A program made the position numbers and the translations under genes. The notes under the pieces were generated by a model, which made no database searches, was not told the DNA's origin, and worked only from the letters and a program-made list of their open reading frames with translations. A stretch of DNA of 64,000 nucleotides from Christensenellaceae bacterium. GTDB taxonomy: Bacteria > Bacillota > Clostridia > Christensenellales > Aristaeellaceae. The stretch lies in contig DUQK01000044.1 of the NCBI GenBank assembly GCA_012837835.1, positions 1 through 64,000 of the forward strand, written 5' to 3'. Below, piece after piece: positions 63,969-64,000 of this stretch. Position 1 is the stretch's first letter. Each line of letters opens with the position of its first letter.

Positions 63969-64000
63969 TATATAACCTCCTTATAATTCTGGGGTATCCC

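Overview
The window looks like a chromosomal segment of a low-to-mid GC Gram-positive anaerobe of the class Clostridia (Bacillota). Supporting signs are strong AGGAGG ribosome binding sites, near-consensus sigma-A promoters (TTGACA-17-TATAAT), many GTG and TTG starts, a merged S10-spc-alpha ribosomal operon with a KOW protein between map and infA, zinc-type S14, a NadD-YqeK fusion followed by rsfS, type III pantothenate kinase and a DacF-type carboxypeptidase. The family within Clostridia cannot be fixed from this sequence.

Layout. 0.1-8.2 kb (minus strand): a catabolic operon of class II aldolase, sugar-type ABC importer (binding protein, ATPase, permease), methylthioribose kinase, methylthioribose-1-phosphate isomerase and LacI regulator. 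It reads as uptake and cleavage of 5-methylthioribose or 5-deoxyribose to DHAP plus an aldehyde. 8.4-12.0 kb: an exported protein, a membrane diguanylate cyclase and a VanZ protein. 12.1-18.1 kb: an AT-rich accessory stretch ending at tRNA-Ser. It holds a Phd/RelE toxin-antitoxin pair, a TcmP / radical-SAM-like (CX3CX3C) pair, and an EcoRI-type adenine methylase coupled to a DUF262-HNH nuclease. 18.5-34.3 kb: the ribosomal protein operon rpsJ to rplQ with secY, adk, map, infA and rpoA, behind a strong promoter and a structured leader.

34.3-38.9 kb: a tightly overlapping operon of nadD-yqeK, rsfS, a cysteine-less ArsC-like gene and a membrane-anchored 5'-nucleotidase carrying a coiled coil built from 168-bp tandem DNA repeats. 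39.3-45.7 kb: ECF S-component (probably pantothenate) with coaX, DacF, phosphohexomutase and an ArsB/NhaD-type transporter. 45.9-53.9 kb: a sugar-acid module of tripartite TctBAC transporter, SdpI-like protein, IclR regulator, DapA/NAL-family lyase, KDPG aldolase-VOC fusion and KDG kinase; a repeated 10-bp motif links the transporter and enzyme promoters. 54.0-58.2 kb: tRNA-Trp, GAPDH, a secreted caspase-like protease and an exported SH3-like repeat protein. 58.2-62.1 kb: cob(I)alamin adenosyltransferase and a B12-riboswitch-controlled btuFCD operon. 62.1-64 kb: an exported FMN/FAD fumarate-reductase-like flavoprotein.

Structures not explained by ordinary annotation include a 153-bp dispersed intergenic repeat with inverted ends (two copies about 90% identical by eye, plus a diverged third copy inside the B12 riboswitch leader), the coiled-coil repeat array, the accessory island next to a decayed tRNA-like sequence, and the candidate IclR operators. 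No CRISPR array, rRNA, insertion sequence or prophage was seen.
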